64,000 bases of DNA, from contig NZ_QKRX01000009.1 in assembly GCF_003284585.1 (NCBI RefSeq), forward strand, positions 99,487-163,486, in the 5' to 3' direction. Positions 36,711 through 45,912 of the stretch are shown here, in pieces (the stretch's first letter is position 1; each line of letters begins with the position of its first letter). Origin of the DNA: Nitrincola tibetensis (GTDB lineage: Bacteria; Pseudomonadota; Gammaproteobacteria; Pseudomonadales; Balneatricaceae). The position numbers and the translations under genes are program-made. The notes under the pieces are model-generated. The model was not told where the DNA came from, did no database searches, and saw only the letters and a program-made list of their open reading frames with translations.

Positions 36711-37277
36711 TCAAGTTCTAGGCACAACCACGCCCGTTTGTCCCTGATATTTTCCGTTACGATCCTTGTAAGACGTTTCGCACACTTCATCCGCACCTAA
36801 AAATAACATCTGAGCGACACCCTCATGCGCGTAAATACGAGCAGGTAAAGGCGTAGTATTCGAAAACTCTAAGGTCACATGACCTTCCCACTCAGGCTCA
36901 AGTGGTGTTACGTTCACGATGATGCCACAACGCGCATAGGTGCTTTTACCTAAGCAAATGGTGAGTACATCGCGTGGTATACGAAAATATTCAACTGTAC
37001 GCGCAAGTGCAAACGAGTTTGGGGGTATGATACAAACATCTGATTTCACATCAACGAAACTGCGATCATCAAAGTTTTTTGGATCAACGATCGATGAATT
37101 GATATTCGTAAAAATTTTGAACTCGTCAGCACAACGCACATCATAACCATAGCTCGAAGTCCCGTAGGATACAATGGGCTGACCATTTGCACGACGCACT
37201 TGATTAGGCTCAAACGGTTCAATCATGCCATGTTCCATGGCCATTTTACGAATCCAGCGATCTGACTTGATTCCCAT
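36711..37277 (-). CDS. dcd: dCTP deaminase
   Basis: This enzyme deaminates dCTP to dUTP for thymidylate synthesis. The 188-residue length is normal for the gammaproteobacterial enzyme. Recognisable blocks are [45 protein letters not shown] with the catalytic Glu in [14 protein letters not shown], and [10 protein letters not shown]. It is read away from the apbC gene's terminator on the same strand and precedes two hypothetical genes. Confidence 0.97.
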   Translation of the reverse strand: MGIKSDRWIRKMAMEHGMIEPFEPNQVRRANGQPIVSYGTSSYGYDVRCADEFKIFTNINSSIVDPKNFDDRSFVDVKSDVCIIPPNSFALARTVEYFRIPRDVLTICLGKSTYARCGIIVNVTPLEPEWEGHVTLEFSNTTPLPARIYAHEGVAQMLFLGADEVCETSYKDRNGKYQGQTGVVVPRT

Positions 37278-37336
37278 ACACTCTCACACATTAGGTTTGC
37301 TTATATTCAAGCCGACCATTCTAACGCTTTTGACAC

Positions 37337-37368
37337 AAAAAAGCCGCCTCTTTTTACAAGAGACGGCT
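37337..37368 (-). terminator. Rho-independent terminator after apbC
   Basis: On the minus strand AGCCGTCTCTT and AAGAGGCGGCT form an 11-bp stem with one mismatch and a 5-base loop, followed by a run of six T. It lies about 40 bases downstream of the apbC stop and separates it from dcd. Confidence 0.9.
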
Positions 37369-37408
37369 GCTTGTGACCACTCAAATCATGAAAGATTAAT
37401 GAACGATC

Positions 37409-38257
37409 TTAATCATTCAAAACCGAAATCGTCGGCGCTTTTACCGCTTGCGCTTCTTGCGCTTCAACCGAGGCAACCACTTTACGTGCTATAGCACGAT
37501 AAATTTGAGCAGCACGCCCTTCTGGCTCACTGATCACACTTGGCTGACCCTTGTCCGTTTGTTCGCGAATAGAGGCTAATAAAGGCAGTTGGCCAAGCAA
37601 ATCCGTTTGATACTCCTGTGCAATTCGCTCGCCACCACCCTCACCAAAGACAGCTTCTTCATGACCGCATTGACTGCAGATATGAAGGCTCATGTTTTCC
37701 ACAACGCCGAGCACAGGAATATCAACCTTACGGAACATTTCGATGCCTTTTTTACAATCCAATAAGGCAATGTCTTGGGGCGTGGTGACGATCACGGCTC
37801 CCGTAACCGGTACTTTTTGCGAGAGTGTTAGTTGAATGTCTCCCGTTCCCGGTGGCATATCAATCACTAGATAATCTAAATTATCCCATTTCGTTTGCAT
37901 GATCAATTGCTGTAGGGCTCCCGCCGCCATTGGGCCTCGCCATACCATTGGTGTCGATTCTGTAATCAAAAAGCTCATCGACATCGCCTGAATACCCAAA
38001 GCCGAGACAGGCAGAAAGTACTTTTCTTCATCTGATTGCGGACGAACACCTTCTGCGACACCCAGCATCATGCCTTGACTCGGTCCATAAATATCGGCAT
38101 CTAGGATGCCCGTTTTATACCCTTCAGCAGCAAGGGCTAGCGCCAAGTTAACGGCGGTGGTCGATTTACCCACGCCACCTTTACCGGAAGCCACTGCTAT
38201 AACATGCTTTACACCCATCAGGCCTGGCGGTTTTCCCGCTTGATTGACGACTGACAT
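37409..38257 (-). CDS. apbC: Iron-sulfur cluster carrier protein Mrp/ApbC
   Basis: This P-loop ATPase carries and transfers 4Fe-4S clusters. The deviant Walker A is VASGKGGVGKSTTAVNLAL near residue 25. Further motifs are LDADIYGPSQGMMLG, VIDMPPGTGDIQLTL and the C-terminal SQCGH, whose CxxC site (HICSQCG) binds the bridging cluster. At 282 residues it lacks the N-terminal DUF59 domain found in the ~370-residue E. coli protein, so it is the short form. In many gammaproteobacteria it is divergent from metG; here trmA and an HDOD gene lie between the two. Confidence 0.95.
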   Translation of the reverse strand: MSVVNQAGKPPGLMGVKHVIAVASGKGGVGKSTTAVNLALALAAEGYKTGILDADIYGPSQGMMLGVAEGVRPQSDEEKYFLPVSALGIQAMSMSFLITESTPMVWRGPMAAGALQQLIMQTKWDNLDYLVIDMPPGTGDIQLTLSQKVPVTGAVIVTTPQDIALLDCKKGIEMFRKVDIPVLGVVENMSLHICSQCGHEEAVFGEGGGERIAQEYQTDLLGQLPLLASIREQTDKGQPSVISEPEGRAAQIYRAIARKVVASVEAQEAQAVKAPTISVLND

Positions 38258-38366
38258 TTTTTTCTCCCGCTGCTTATGGAAAAATCGCTGTTAAAATACC
38301 CGACAAACTTACTAGGATTTAAGGCTGATATCTAGCTTTTTCAACTGGCTAGGCAATAATAATGCC

Positions 38367-39458
38367 TCAACGACGCACCAAATACACACCACACTCTCGG
38401 TGCTCAGTATAGGGAAACTGATCAAATAAGGCGAAACGCTCAATTCGATGCGTTTGCACAAGGGTTTCTAAATTCTGCTCAAGTGTGTCTGGATTACAAG
38501 AAATATATAAAATCCGATCATACTCCTGAACCTGAAGCACCGTCGCATCATCAAGCCCGGATCGTGGCGGGTCAACAAACACAGTGGTGAAATCACAGGC
38601 TTCGAGATTAAGCCCCTCAACTTTACGAGTTTGTTTTTCACCCCGAAGAACCTGCACAAGGTCTTCAGACGGCATTCTTAAGATATCGATATTTGCAATA
38701 CCGTTGTCTTCAATATTTTTACGCGCGGCCGCAACAGATGTTTTCGAGATTTCAGTCGCAACCACCCGCCTAAAGTTTTGCGCCAAAGGCAAGGTAAAAT
38801 TGCCATTGCCACAGTAAAACTCAATCAAATCCGTTTGCTTTTCGGCACGCGTCACATCTACAGCCCACTCTATCATTTTGCGACAGACTTCAGCGTTAGG
38901 CTGAGTAAAGCTGTTTTCAATTTGCTGATAGGAATAGGTTTTATCGCCTATCAACAACTGTTCGGTGACAAAGTCGCGATTAAGAATGATTTTATTCTTG
39001 CGTGAGCGCCCAACTATGTCGATCCCAAATAGGTCGCGTAGAGGAGCCACCGCTTCACGCCATTGATCGCCAATCTTGCGATGGTAAAGCAGAGACACTA
39101 ACAGTTCGCCCGACAAGGTGCTCAAAAAGTCCACTTGAAACAAGCGATGACGCAACTCATGCACAGGGCGAATAGCATCCAATAAATCAAACATGACCGA
39201 TTCAATGCGAGCAGACACCATCGGACATTGGTCAATACGGATGGGCTGTTTATTATTGCCAGGCTCAAACATGGCGTAGAAAAGATCATCTTCTTCATGC
39301 CAGGTCCTGAACTCAGCTCGCATGCGGTAATGCGTTTTAGCGGATGCAAAGACGTCTAATGCAGGAGGTGAAAAACGAGAAAATTGGGCTTGTGTGCGCT
39401 CAGCTTTGCTTTGAAGCTGAGCATCGTAGAGAGCAGGATCAACATGTGGAACTGACAT
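38367..39458 (-). CDS. trmA: tRNA (uracil-5-)-methyltransferase TrmA
   Basis: TrmA makes m5U54 in the T loop of tRNA. The start is ATG 39458; an in-frame TTG lies just before. Family motifs are SKAERTQAQFSRF near the N-terminus, the SAM-binding EFYCGNGNFTLPLA, TEISKTSVAAARKNI, FVDPPRSGLD, the nucleophile Cys in LYISCNPDTLEQNL and the terminal HRECGVYLVRR. The 363-residue length is normal. Confidence 0.97.
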   Translation of the reverse strand: MSVPHVDPALYDAQLQSKAERTQAQFSRFSPPALDVFASAKTHYRMRAEFRTWHEEDDLFYAMFEPGNNKQPIRIDQCPMVSARIESVMFDLLDAIRPVHELRHRLFQVDFLSTLSGELLVSLLYHRKIGDQWREAVAPLRDLFGIDIVGRSRKNKIILNRDFVTEQLLIGDKTYSYQQIENSFTQPNAEVCRKMIEWAVDVTRAEKQTDLIEFYCGNGNFTLPLAQNFRRVVATEISKTSVAAARKNIEDNGIANIDILRMPSEDLVQVLRGEKQTRKVEGLNLEACDFTTVFVDPPRSGLDDATVLQVQEYDRILYISCNPDTLEQNLETLVQTHRIERFALFDQFPYTEHRECGVYLVRR

Positions 39459-39529
39459 CAAGTGCCTCGTGCTGTTAAAAGGCGATAAAAACCGACGATT
39501 TTAACAGCACTGCAGCCGGAATCCCAAGG

Positions 39530-40747
39530 CTATTTCATTTTATACGCGATGTCGTGCGCCATCATTTCCCACTCTGGCAAGGCATGGAGCATGTCGATTT
39601 CGCGCAGATAATCTCGCGACAAGCGCCCTCCTAAATTGCAACCCATTGCATTGAACAAGGGTGGCAACAAACTGTCAGCAACGTGAACAGCCGTTAAAGG
39701 GGTGAAATGCTTATCGCCCGATGCCACTGGCACATGATGGAACAAAACCGCATGCACGATCTCAGGAGAAAGGTTCCAGGTTTCGAGCAGGTAAGCTCCT
39801 GTCTGCGCATGCGTACTGCCCAGTACCAGTTTTTCAACAACATACACAGGCTGACCCAGCTCTTGGGCGCGAACCATCGCGTGGTGGTACTTTTCCTGAT
39901 CGCCTAGAGCCAACACCAGCATGCCGATATCATGCAACAAACCTGCTAACCTAGCTTGGCCCTGAACAATATTATCGTAACCACCTAAACGGCAAATTCC
40001 GGCTGCAAACTGACTGACAATCATCGAGCGTTCATGAAGCTGCTGGAACGAAAACCCGCGCCAACGCTCATTTTGACTCAAGGATTGAAAAAGATGCTCG
40101 GTCAACACCAAATCTTTAATCGTACGCATGCCTAAGCGACTGACAGCCTCTTTTAGGCTATAGAAATTAGCATTGCCCAGATTAAAGAAAGATGAGTTCA
40201 CCATTTGCAATATTTTTGCGACCATCGTTGGATCTTTTTCAAGAATCATCGACACTTCGCGCGCGCCCGTAGTGTCCTTCGCCAAGGCTTGGTTAAGCTC
40301 ATTCAAGACCTGTGGGAAGGAAGGCAAGTTCCCTAAAGACAAAATGTACTGACGCAACTTAGGGTCACCCAATAACTGCTCAGTTTTTACACCTCGCTGA
40401 ATAGACGCCACTAATTGATCATCCGTATAGTCACTTTTCAGTGAACGGTGAGCCACCTCTGTTGCACGGCTAGCCAGCTGCGCATTCATCGCGTCAGATA
40501 TCAGGATTCTAACAACGCCCGGAAACTCAGAGCGGACACGACATAAAAAGTCGATGGCCTCTCCTTGGCGGGAGTCAGTACGTACAACAAGCACGTTAAA
40601 GTCAAAGCGATCATCATCCAGAACCTGGAACGCTTCATCCGTATTAAACACTTGTCGTTGATTTCCGTAGGCCGGAAAATCCCGATAGCGCTCTGTGGTG
40701 CTCAGGTCACAAAACAACACAAGCAATTCATCAGGCACTGAGTTCAT
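39530..40747 (-). CDS. HDOD domain protein with degenerate receiver-like N-terminus
   Basis: This 405-residue signalling protein has an N-terminal ~120-residue fold like a response-regulator receiver. The phospho-acceptor region reads NVLVVRTDSRQGE, without the usual Asp. An HDOD domain follows from about residue 140 (LGNLPSFPQVLNELNQAL, DPTMVAKILQMVNSSFF, SLKEAVSRLGMRTIKDLVL), keeping AGLLHDIGMLVLAL. HDOD proteins work in cell-cycle, motility or c-di-GMP signalling, mostly without known enzyme activity. It lies alone between trmA and metG. Confidence 0.85.
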   Translation of the reverse strand: MNSVPDELLVLFCDLSTTERYRDFPAYGNQRQVFNTDEAFQVLDDDRFDFNVLVVRTDSRQGEAIDFLCRVRSEFPGVVRILISDAMNAQLASRATEVAHRSLKSDYTDDQLVASIQRGVKTEQLLGDPKLRQYILSLGNLPSFPQVLNELNQALAKDTTGAREVSMILEKDPTMVAKILQMVNSSFFNLGNANFYSLKEAVSRLGMRTIKDLVLTEHLFQSLSQNERWRGFSFQQLHERSMIVSQFAAGICRLGGYDNIVQGQARLAGLLHDIGMLVLALGDQEKYHHAMVRAQELGQPVYVVEKLVLGSTHAQTGAYLLETWNLSPEIVHAVLFHHVPVASGDKHFTPLTAVHVADSLLPPLFNAMGCNLGGRLSRDYLREIDMLHALPEWEMMAHDIAYKMK

Positions 40748-40893
40748 AAAAAGTCCATATCTTAGGTCAGTCGGTAAGAAGGATTAAATTACCACCAAAT
40801 CGGAAAATTTGAAAGTGTACAGTTCATTAGGTTTTAAAATCAGCGTAGAATCTAAGCATAGTTCCTTTTAAATAAAATTTCACAGAGTAAACG

Positions 40894-42930
40894 ATGACTG
40901 ACCAAGCCCGTAAAATTCTCGTAACGAGTGCCCTGCCCTACGCAAATGGTCCGATACACCTTGGCCATATGGTTGAATACATTCAGACTGATATTTGGGT
41001 TCGATTTCAAAAGCAACGTGGGCACGAGTGTATTTATGTTTGTGCGGATGATGCCCATGGCACGCCCATCATGCTTAAAGCAGATCAAATGGGAATTTCG
41101 CCTCAAGCACTGATTGATAAAGTCAGCCAAGAGCACCAACGCGATTTTTCTGGCTTCATGGTTAATTTTGATAATTATCACTCTACGCACTCCGATGAAA
41201 ACCGCTATTTTTCATCGCTGATTTATGAGCGTTTGCGTGATGCGGGCCACATTGCACGTCGTACAATTACTCAGGCGTATGATCCTGAAAAAAACATGTT
41301 TCTACCCGATCGCTTCATCAAGGGCGAGTGCCCAAAATGCGGTGCGGCGGATCAGTACGGTGATTCATGCGAAGCCTGTGGTGCAACCTACTCACCTACC
41401 GAACTAAAAAATGCCTACTCAGCTGTTTCCGGCGCGCGCCCTATTGAGAAAGAGTCAGAGCACTTTTTCTTTAAGCTGGCCGATTTTGAACCCTTTTTAC
41501 AAAACTGGGTAGATAAGCACGTGCAAGTGCAAATGAAGCACAAGCTCAATGAATGGTTTGAAGCAGGCTTACAGCAATGGGATATATCCCGTGATGCTCC
41601 TTACTGGGGCTTTGAAATTCCTGGTGAAGAAAATAAATATTTTTACGTTTGGCTAGACGCACCCGTTGGATATATGGCCAGCTTTAAACACTGGTGCGAT
41701 AAAACTGGCAATGACTTTGATCATTTCTGGTCACCAGATTCCACAGCTGAGCTCTACCACTTCATTGGTAAAGACATTGCGTATTTCCACACACTTTTTT
41801 GGCCCGCAATGCTGCATGGTTCGAACTTCAGAACCCCTTCAGGTGTTTTCTGCCATGGCTTTTTGACGGTTAACGGGCAAAAAATGTCCAAGTCTCGTGG
41901 CACCTTTATCATGGCCGAAACGTACCTTAAGCATTTACGCCCTGAATACTTGCGTTACTATTTTGCGGCTAAGCTTGGCTCTGGCATTGACGATATCGAT
42001 CTTAATCTCGAAGACTTCCGTCTCAAGGTCAACGCCGATCTCGTTAACAAAGTCGTGAATATTGCGAGCCGATGCGCTGGCTTTATTCAGAAGAAGTTTG
42101 ACGGCCAACTCGACTCCACCCTCGTTGAGCCTAACTTGTACCAAGAAGCAGTGGCCGCTGGCGAAAGCATTGCGGACGCCTACGAAAAACGCGAATACGG
42201 CCGTGCTATGCGCGAAATCATGCACATTGCCGATAAGGCCAACCAATACATTGACACCGCAGAGCCTTGGGTGTTGGCAAAGCAGGAAGGTCGTGAAGCA
42301 GAGGTACAAGCCTGCTGCACATTGGGCATCAATCTTTTCCGTGTCATTGTCAGCTACCTAGCACCTGTTTTACCTCAAGTGGCGCAAGAGGCGGCTGAGT
42401 TTTTAAACATTCAGGATTTAAGTTGGCAGGCAATTGAACAACCTTTGCTCAATCATCGTATCAACAAATTCAAGCCATTGATGCAACGCGTGGAACCCGA
42501 GGTGATTGAAAAAGTGATTGAAGACTCTCGTCAAGATTTATTGAAAACCCAACAAACTGCACCTGCAGCGAGCAAAACACCCTTGCAGCAAGAGCCAATT
42601 TCCAACGAAATCAGCTTTGATGACTTTGCTAAATTGGACTTAAGGGTTGCCAAAATTGCCAAAGCTGAGGCGGTAGAAGGGGCCGATAAACTATTGAGAT
42701 TAACCCTAGATCTTGGTGGTGAGACTCGAAACGTATTTGCTGGCATCAAATCCGCTTACCAACCCGAGCAACTTGAAGGCAAGCTCACCGTTATGGTTGC
42801 CAATCTTGCACCCAGAAAGATGAAGTTTGGTGTTTCTGAGGGTATGGTATTGGCAGCAGGTCCAGGTGGAAAAGACATCTGGATTCTGGAACCCCATGAA
42901 GGTGCACAGCCTGGCATGCGAATTCGTTAA
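40894..42930 (+). CDS. metG: Methionyl-tRNA synthetase
   Basis: This enzyme charges tRNA-Met. The 678-residue protein has the class I signature [18 protein letters not shown], a zinc knuckle ([18 protein letters not shown]), the KMSKSRGTF loop, and an anticodon-binding helical domain. A C-terminal dimerising tRNA-binding domain ([20 protein letters not shown] to [14 protein letters not shown]) is present as in E. coli. It starts an operon with a VWA-like and a DnaJ-domain gene, 18 and 9 bases apart. Confidence 0.98.
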   Translation: MTDQARKILVTSALPYANGPIHLGHMVEYIQTDIWVRFQKQRGHECIYVCADDAHGTPIMLKADQMGISPQALIDKVSQEHQRDFSGFMVNFDNYHSTHSDENRYFSSLIYERLRDAGHIARRTITQAYDPEKNMFLPDRFIKGECPKCGAADQYGDSCEACGATYSPTELKNAYSAVSGARPIEKESEHFFFKLADFEPFLQNWVDKHVQVQMKHKLNEWFEAGLQQWDISRDAPYWGFEIPGEENKYFYVWLDAPVGYMASFKHWCDKTGNDFDHFWSPDSTAELYHFIGKDIAYFHTLFWPAMLHGSNFRTPSGVFCHGFLTVNGQKMSKSRGTFIMAETYLKHLRPEYLRYYFAAKLGSGIDDIDLNLEDFRLKVNADLVNKVVNIASRCAGFIQKKFDGQLDSTLVEPNLYQEAVAAGESIADAYEKREYGRAMREIMHIADKANQYIDTAEPWVLAKQEGREAEVQACCTLGINLFRVIVSYLAPVLPQVAQEAAEFLNIQDLSWQAIEQPLLNHRINKFKPLMQRVEPEVIEKVIEDSRQDLLKTQQTAPAASKTPLQQEPISNEISFDDFAKLDLRVAKIAKAEAVEGADKLLRLTLDLGGETRNVFAGIKSAYQPEQLEGKLTVMVANLAPRKMKFGVSEGMVLAAGPGGKDIWILEPHEGAQPGMRIR

Positions 42931-42948
42931 GTATTTAAAGAGGTCTGC

Positions 42949-43650
42949 ATGAGTCGCAAAGAGTTAAAAACAGTTTCTGATCGACAAGCGATTGACTCGT
43001 TTATACAACAAGTCAACACCTTGCCTAAAGTTCATACATCAGAAGGTGGTCGTTTAATCTTTGCGCTGGATGCAACCGCAAGCCGTGAGGCTTCTTGGGA
43101 TCAAGCTTGCCAACTGCAAAGTGAACTCTTTTTAGCCACCCAAGACTTGGGGGGCTTAAGTGTTCAGTTAAACTATTATCGAGGTTTTGGAGAGTTCGTC
43201 GCCAGCGAATGGTTACGCAACACCCAAGACCTATTGCAACGCATGAATGGTGTGTCGTGCTTAGGCGGGCACACTCAAATTGAGAAGGTTTTAAAAAACG
43301 CCCTCAAAGAAACGCGAGTAACACCTGTTAAAGCCGTCATACTGGTGGTGGATTCATGTGAGGAGCCCGTGGATCACCTTTGCCAACGTGCAGGTGAATT
43401 GGGCATGTTACGCACCCCCGTTTTTATTTTCCATGAAGGTAACGATTCTGAGGCTGAACGAGCATTTCGCCAAGTTTGTTCACTTTCAGGTGGCGCCTAT
43501 TCCCCCTTCGATGCCAACAGTCCCTCTATGCTTAGGGATCTTTTGAGTGCTGTTGCGGTCTATGCTAGTGGTGGGCAGAAAGCTCTTGAGCAGTTTACAA
43601 AGTCTCAAGGTGCCCATATTAAACGCCTCACCCAACAATTGGGCCGATAG
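42949..43650 (+). CDS. VWA-like domain protein, unknown function
   Basis: This 233-residue cytoplasmic protein resembles a von Willebrand factor A domain: IFALDATASREASWDQA at the start of the fold, with DATAS in place of the DxSxS metal site, and KAVILVVDSCEEPVDHL later on. It starts 18 bases after metG and is followed after 9 bases by a membrane-anchored J-domain protein. The tight spacing and the shared chaperone/adhesion-type domains suggest that the two act together, perhaps on a client complex. I know of no characterised function. Confidence 0.7.
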   Translation: MSRKELKTVSDRQAIDSFIQQVNTLPKVHTSEGGRLIFALDATASREASWDQACQLQSELFLATQDLGGLSVQLNYYRGFGEFVASEWLRNTQDLLQRMNGVSCLGGHTQIEKVLKNALKETRVTPVKAVILVVDSCEEPVDHLCQRAGELGMLRTPVFIFHEGNDSEAERAFRQVCSLSGGAYSPFDANSPSMLRDLLSAVAVYASGGQKALEQFTKSQGAHIKRLTQQLGR

Positions 43651-43659
43651 GAGTCTTTA

Positions 43660-44400
43660 GTGAGTCCCGCAAGTTTCTTTTTTATCTGTGCAAGCCTTCT
43701 GGTTGGTTTCTTTTGGATTAAAGCCCACCCCCCACAACAGCGCGCCAAAGGGTTGATCAAACTCTCATTGGTTTTTTTAGCGCTGCTCATTATTTATTTT
43801 AGCTTGACTGGACGCTTTCATGTCCTAGGCGCCCTGCTCGGGCTGTTTATACCCTTTTTACAGCGTCTTATTCCTTGGATTATTCGCTTGGTGCCTTTCT
43901 TAGGCGTTTGGCTGCGTAAAAAACGGGCCTCTAAAACGACCAGCAGCTCGACAGGCAATCGCTCAAAAGTAACCACTGCGATGCTCGAAATGACCCTAGA
44001 GCACGATACAGGATTGATGTTTGGCCAAGTATTGCAAGGAGCTTTTTCTGGGCGTCAGCTTGGCGATCTCAACGAAAAAGAGTTTCTTCAACTTTTAGCG
44101 GATTTTCGTACACAGGATTTTGATTCTGCACGATTATTAGAAACCTATCTGGATAAACGCTTTGGAGATTCCTGGCGTGATGACGACGTGCAAGAAGACG
44201 CAAATGCTCAACAGGTTGATTCCGGAAACTTGTCGGAGCAGGATGCGTTTGATGTGTTAGGTTTGTCTCCGGGGGCATCTAAAGATGAGATTATTGCCGC
44301 TCATCGACGTTTAATGCAAAAAATGCATCCTGACAGAGGTGGAAGCACTTGGCTTGCTGCGCGCATCAATGATGCAAAACGTATTTTATTGCACAAGTAG
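43660..44400 (+). CDS. Membrane-anchored DnaJ-domain protein
   Basis: This 246-residue protein starts at GTG 43660, with AGGAG upstream. It has two or three N-terminal transmembrane helices (residues 3-20, 27-47 and about 55-75), then a soluble linker, and a C-terminal J domain from about residue 190 (DAFDVLGLSPGASKDEIIAA). The HPD motif sits in MQKMHPDRGG, and the domain ends the protein, as in TIM14/DjlA-like co-chaperones. It should recruit DnaK to the inner-membrane surface. It follows the VWA-like gene in the metG operon. Confidence 0.85.
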   Translation: MSPASFFFICASLLVGFFWIKAHPPQQRAKGLIKLSLVFLALLIIYFSLTGRFHVLGALLGLFIPFLQRLIPWIIRLVPFLGVWLRKKRASKTTSSSTGNRSKVTTAMLEMTLEHDTGLMFGQVLQGAFSGRQLGDLNEKEFLQLLADFRTQDFDSARLLETYLDKRFGDSWRDDDVQEDANAQQVDSGNLSEQDAFDVLGLSPGASKDEIIAAHRRLMQKMHPDRGGSTWLAARINDAKRILLHK

Positions 44401-44412
44401 TCTAGCGATGAA

Positions 44413-44458
44413 ATCGCTCCGTATGACAAATCATCCAGATGGACAAACACGGAGCGAT
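44413..44458 (+). promoter_or_regulatory. Inverted repeat covering the RBS and start of the DUF6482 gene
   Basis: ATCGCTCCGT (44413-44422) is the exact complement of ACGGAGCGAT (44449-44458), with 26 bases between. The right arm contains the GGAG ribosome-binding site and reaches the ATG. A competing small hairpin, GCGAT-GAA-ATCGC (44405-44417), would free the right arm. This could be translational control; it is inferred only from pairing. Confidence 0.6.
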
Positions 44459-44459
44459 G

Positions 44460-44774
44460 ATGAAAACCACCCTTGATGCATTACAAAAAAACGCAATTCG
44501 CATTCATGAATTAAGACTCAGATCTCTCGAATGCGAGCTTTACATGGTCAGCGTGATCGATGAGCTAGGTCGAGAACTTATGGTTTGTGATCAACACGGG
44601 TCGCCTTTGAGCTTTCGAAGTCAACTGGCAGCAAAGAAGCCTTTTAAAGGGCTGGGTATAGAGAAAACCCTACTGATTCATGACAGCCCATATAACGAGA
44701 TGATTGGGGTTAATAATGCCAAGGTCGACCCGATGCTTGTTAAAATAGCTAACCCTGACCAAGACTACTCTTGA
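44460..44774 (+). CDS. DUF6482-like small protein
   Basis: This is about 104 residues from ATG 44460 (GGAG 5 bases upstream); ATG 44457 and 44439 are also in frame. The chain has a central beta-rich segment (LECELYMVSVIDELGRELMV) and the ending HDSPYNEMIGV, which resembles the small DUF6482 family common in Oceanospirillales and Pseudomonas. There is no membrane segment. Function unknown. The start region sits in a 10-bp inverted repeat that may control translation. Confidence 0.7.
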   Translation: MKTTLDALQKNAIRIHELRLRSLECELYMVSVIDELGRELMVCDQHGSPLSFRSQLAAKKPFKGLGIEKTLLIHDSPYNEMIGVNNAKVDPMLVKIANPDQDYS

Positions 44775-44793
44775 CCAGGGTCTGACGGCAGAC

Positions 44794-45813
44794 TTAAGGA
44801 ACTGGCAAGCGTGATCCTGCTCGCCAAGGCAAGGCATCTCCTGTGGGGTACAGGACCAAACCATTGTGCCCATAACTTGGATGAAAGCCTTGCAACTGTA
44901 AAACGCCATCACCCATGTGCCTGAAGAAAAGTGTATCCTGCCGACCACCTTCTTCGGGATTATCCACAGAGACAATCACACGCCCGCCTGACATCATTTT
45001 CCAACTGCCAGCACTTTTTGTCACCGGCTGATCATTCAGATAGTCTTCTGTCATTTCGAACTGACCGTCGACAGTTAAACTCACCTGAATGTCTCGCGTG
45101 GTAATCTCATCAGATAAACGATACGACTGATTCAAGTATAAACGTTCTAAATCTCCACGCTTTGCACAGCCTACCAAGCTTTGATTATCAAACTGCGCAT
45201 AAGCAGTTAAGCCAAACCAATTGTTTTCATCATCAATACACGCCTCGGGCTTTATCTCAAGGTTGAGTCGGTGTGTACGACCACTGTTCAACTCGATTTC
45301 AGCATCCCAGATCCAGGTATTTCCTGAACGCATGGGTTGAGCTATTGGAAATTTCACACTGCGCAAAGACTCATACAAATGCACAACGATATCTGTTTCG
45401 GTTAGCTCCAGCACCCAATCTGGGCTTGTTCCTCTGACTCGCATATCGACATCGGGCAGGCTGTTTTCGCATGAGGTTGGATGAGTGGACATGTAGCGTA
45501 ACTCGCTGACGCTTACCCCTTCCTCACTCTGCCTAGCCAGCCATTCAACGTATAGGGGCCTTAAATCACTGGTTGAGCGCGTCTCAAACAGACGGTTGAG
45601 TCCCCATGGAGTTCGGCTTACCTTCTGCCACTCAGTGGCATGGCAGGCTTTAAACTCATACCCTTTATTGTCTGACTCTTTAATCCAACCACGTTGATAT
45701 TCAGCACTCCCAGATGAAGGAAGGCCCGACATCGTGGCGCAGCCCGACATAACGCCCGCTAACAAAACCAATGCAGCTGAACGATATCGACAGATTTTTG
45801 CTGTAGTTTTCAT
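44794..45813 (-). CDS. Probable lipoprotein, unknown function
   Basis: I set the start at ATG 45813, giving 339 residues with a lipoprotein-like leader (MKTTAKICRYRSAALVLLAG, then VMSGCATMSG). The frame is open 22 codons further upstream but lacks a signal there. The mature part is a soluble, beta-rich domain with several Cys. The C-terminal ~110 residues look like a lipocalin/META-like small-molecule domain (LTVDGQFEMTEDYL, SAGSWKMMSGGRVIVSVDNP), but this is only an impression. It is convergent with the DUF6482 gene and downstream of tmcA. Confidence 0.65.
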   Translation of the reverse strand: MKTTAKICRYRSAALVLLAGVMSGCATMSGLPSSGSAEYQRGWIKESDNKGYEFKACHATEWQKVSRTPWGLNRLFETRSTSDLRPLYVEWLARQSEEGVSVSELRYMSTHPTSCENSLPDVDMRVRGTSPDWVLELTETDIVVHLYESLRSVKFPIAQPMRSGNTWIWDAEIELNSGRTHRLNLEIKPEACIDDENNWFGLTAYAQFDNQSLVGCAKRGDLERLYLNQSYRLSDEITTRDIQVSLTVDGQFEMTEDYLNDQPVTKSAGSWKMMSGGRVIVSVDNPEEGGRQDTLFFRHMGDGVLQLQGFHPSYGHNGLVLYPTGDALPWRAGSRLPVP

Positions 45814-45912
45814 ATATAAAACACCTATCCCTGCGACCCCAATACAGCCTAGCAGTATAGGCTGCGTCGAAGTGAACAACTAACGAATGCGCCCTTTTTA
45901 ACACTGGGCTGT

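Noticed and set aside
36697..36796. N-terminal extension of the 36053 gene
   Set aside because: It overlaps the conserved C-terminus of dcd and has no RBS; ATG 36694 is the better start.
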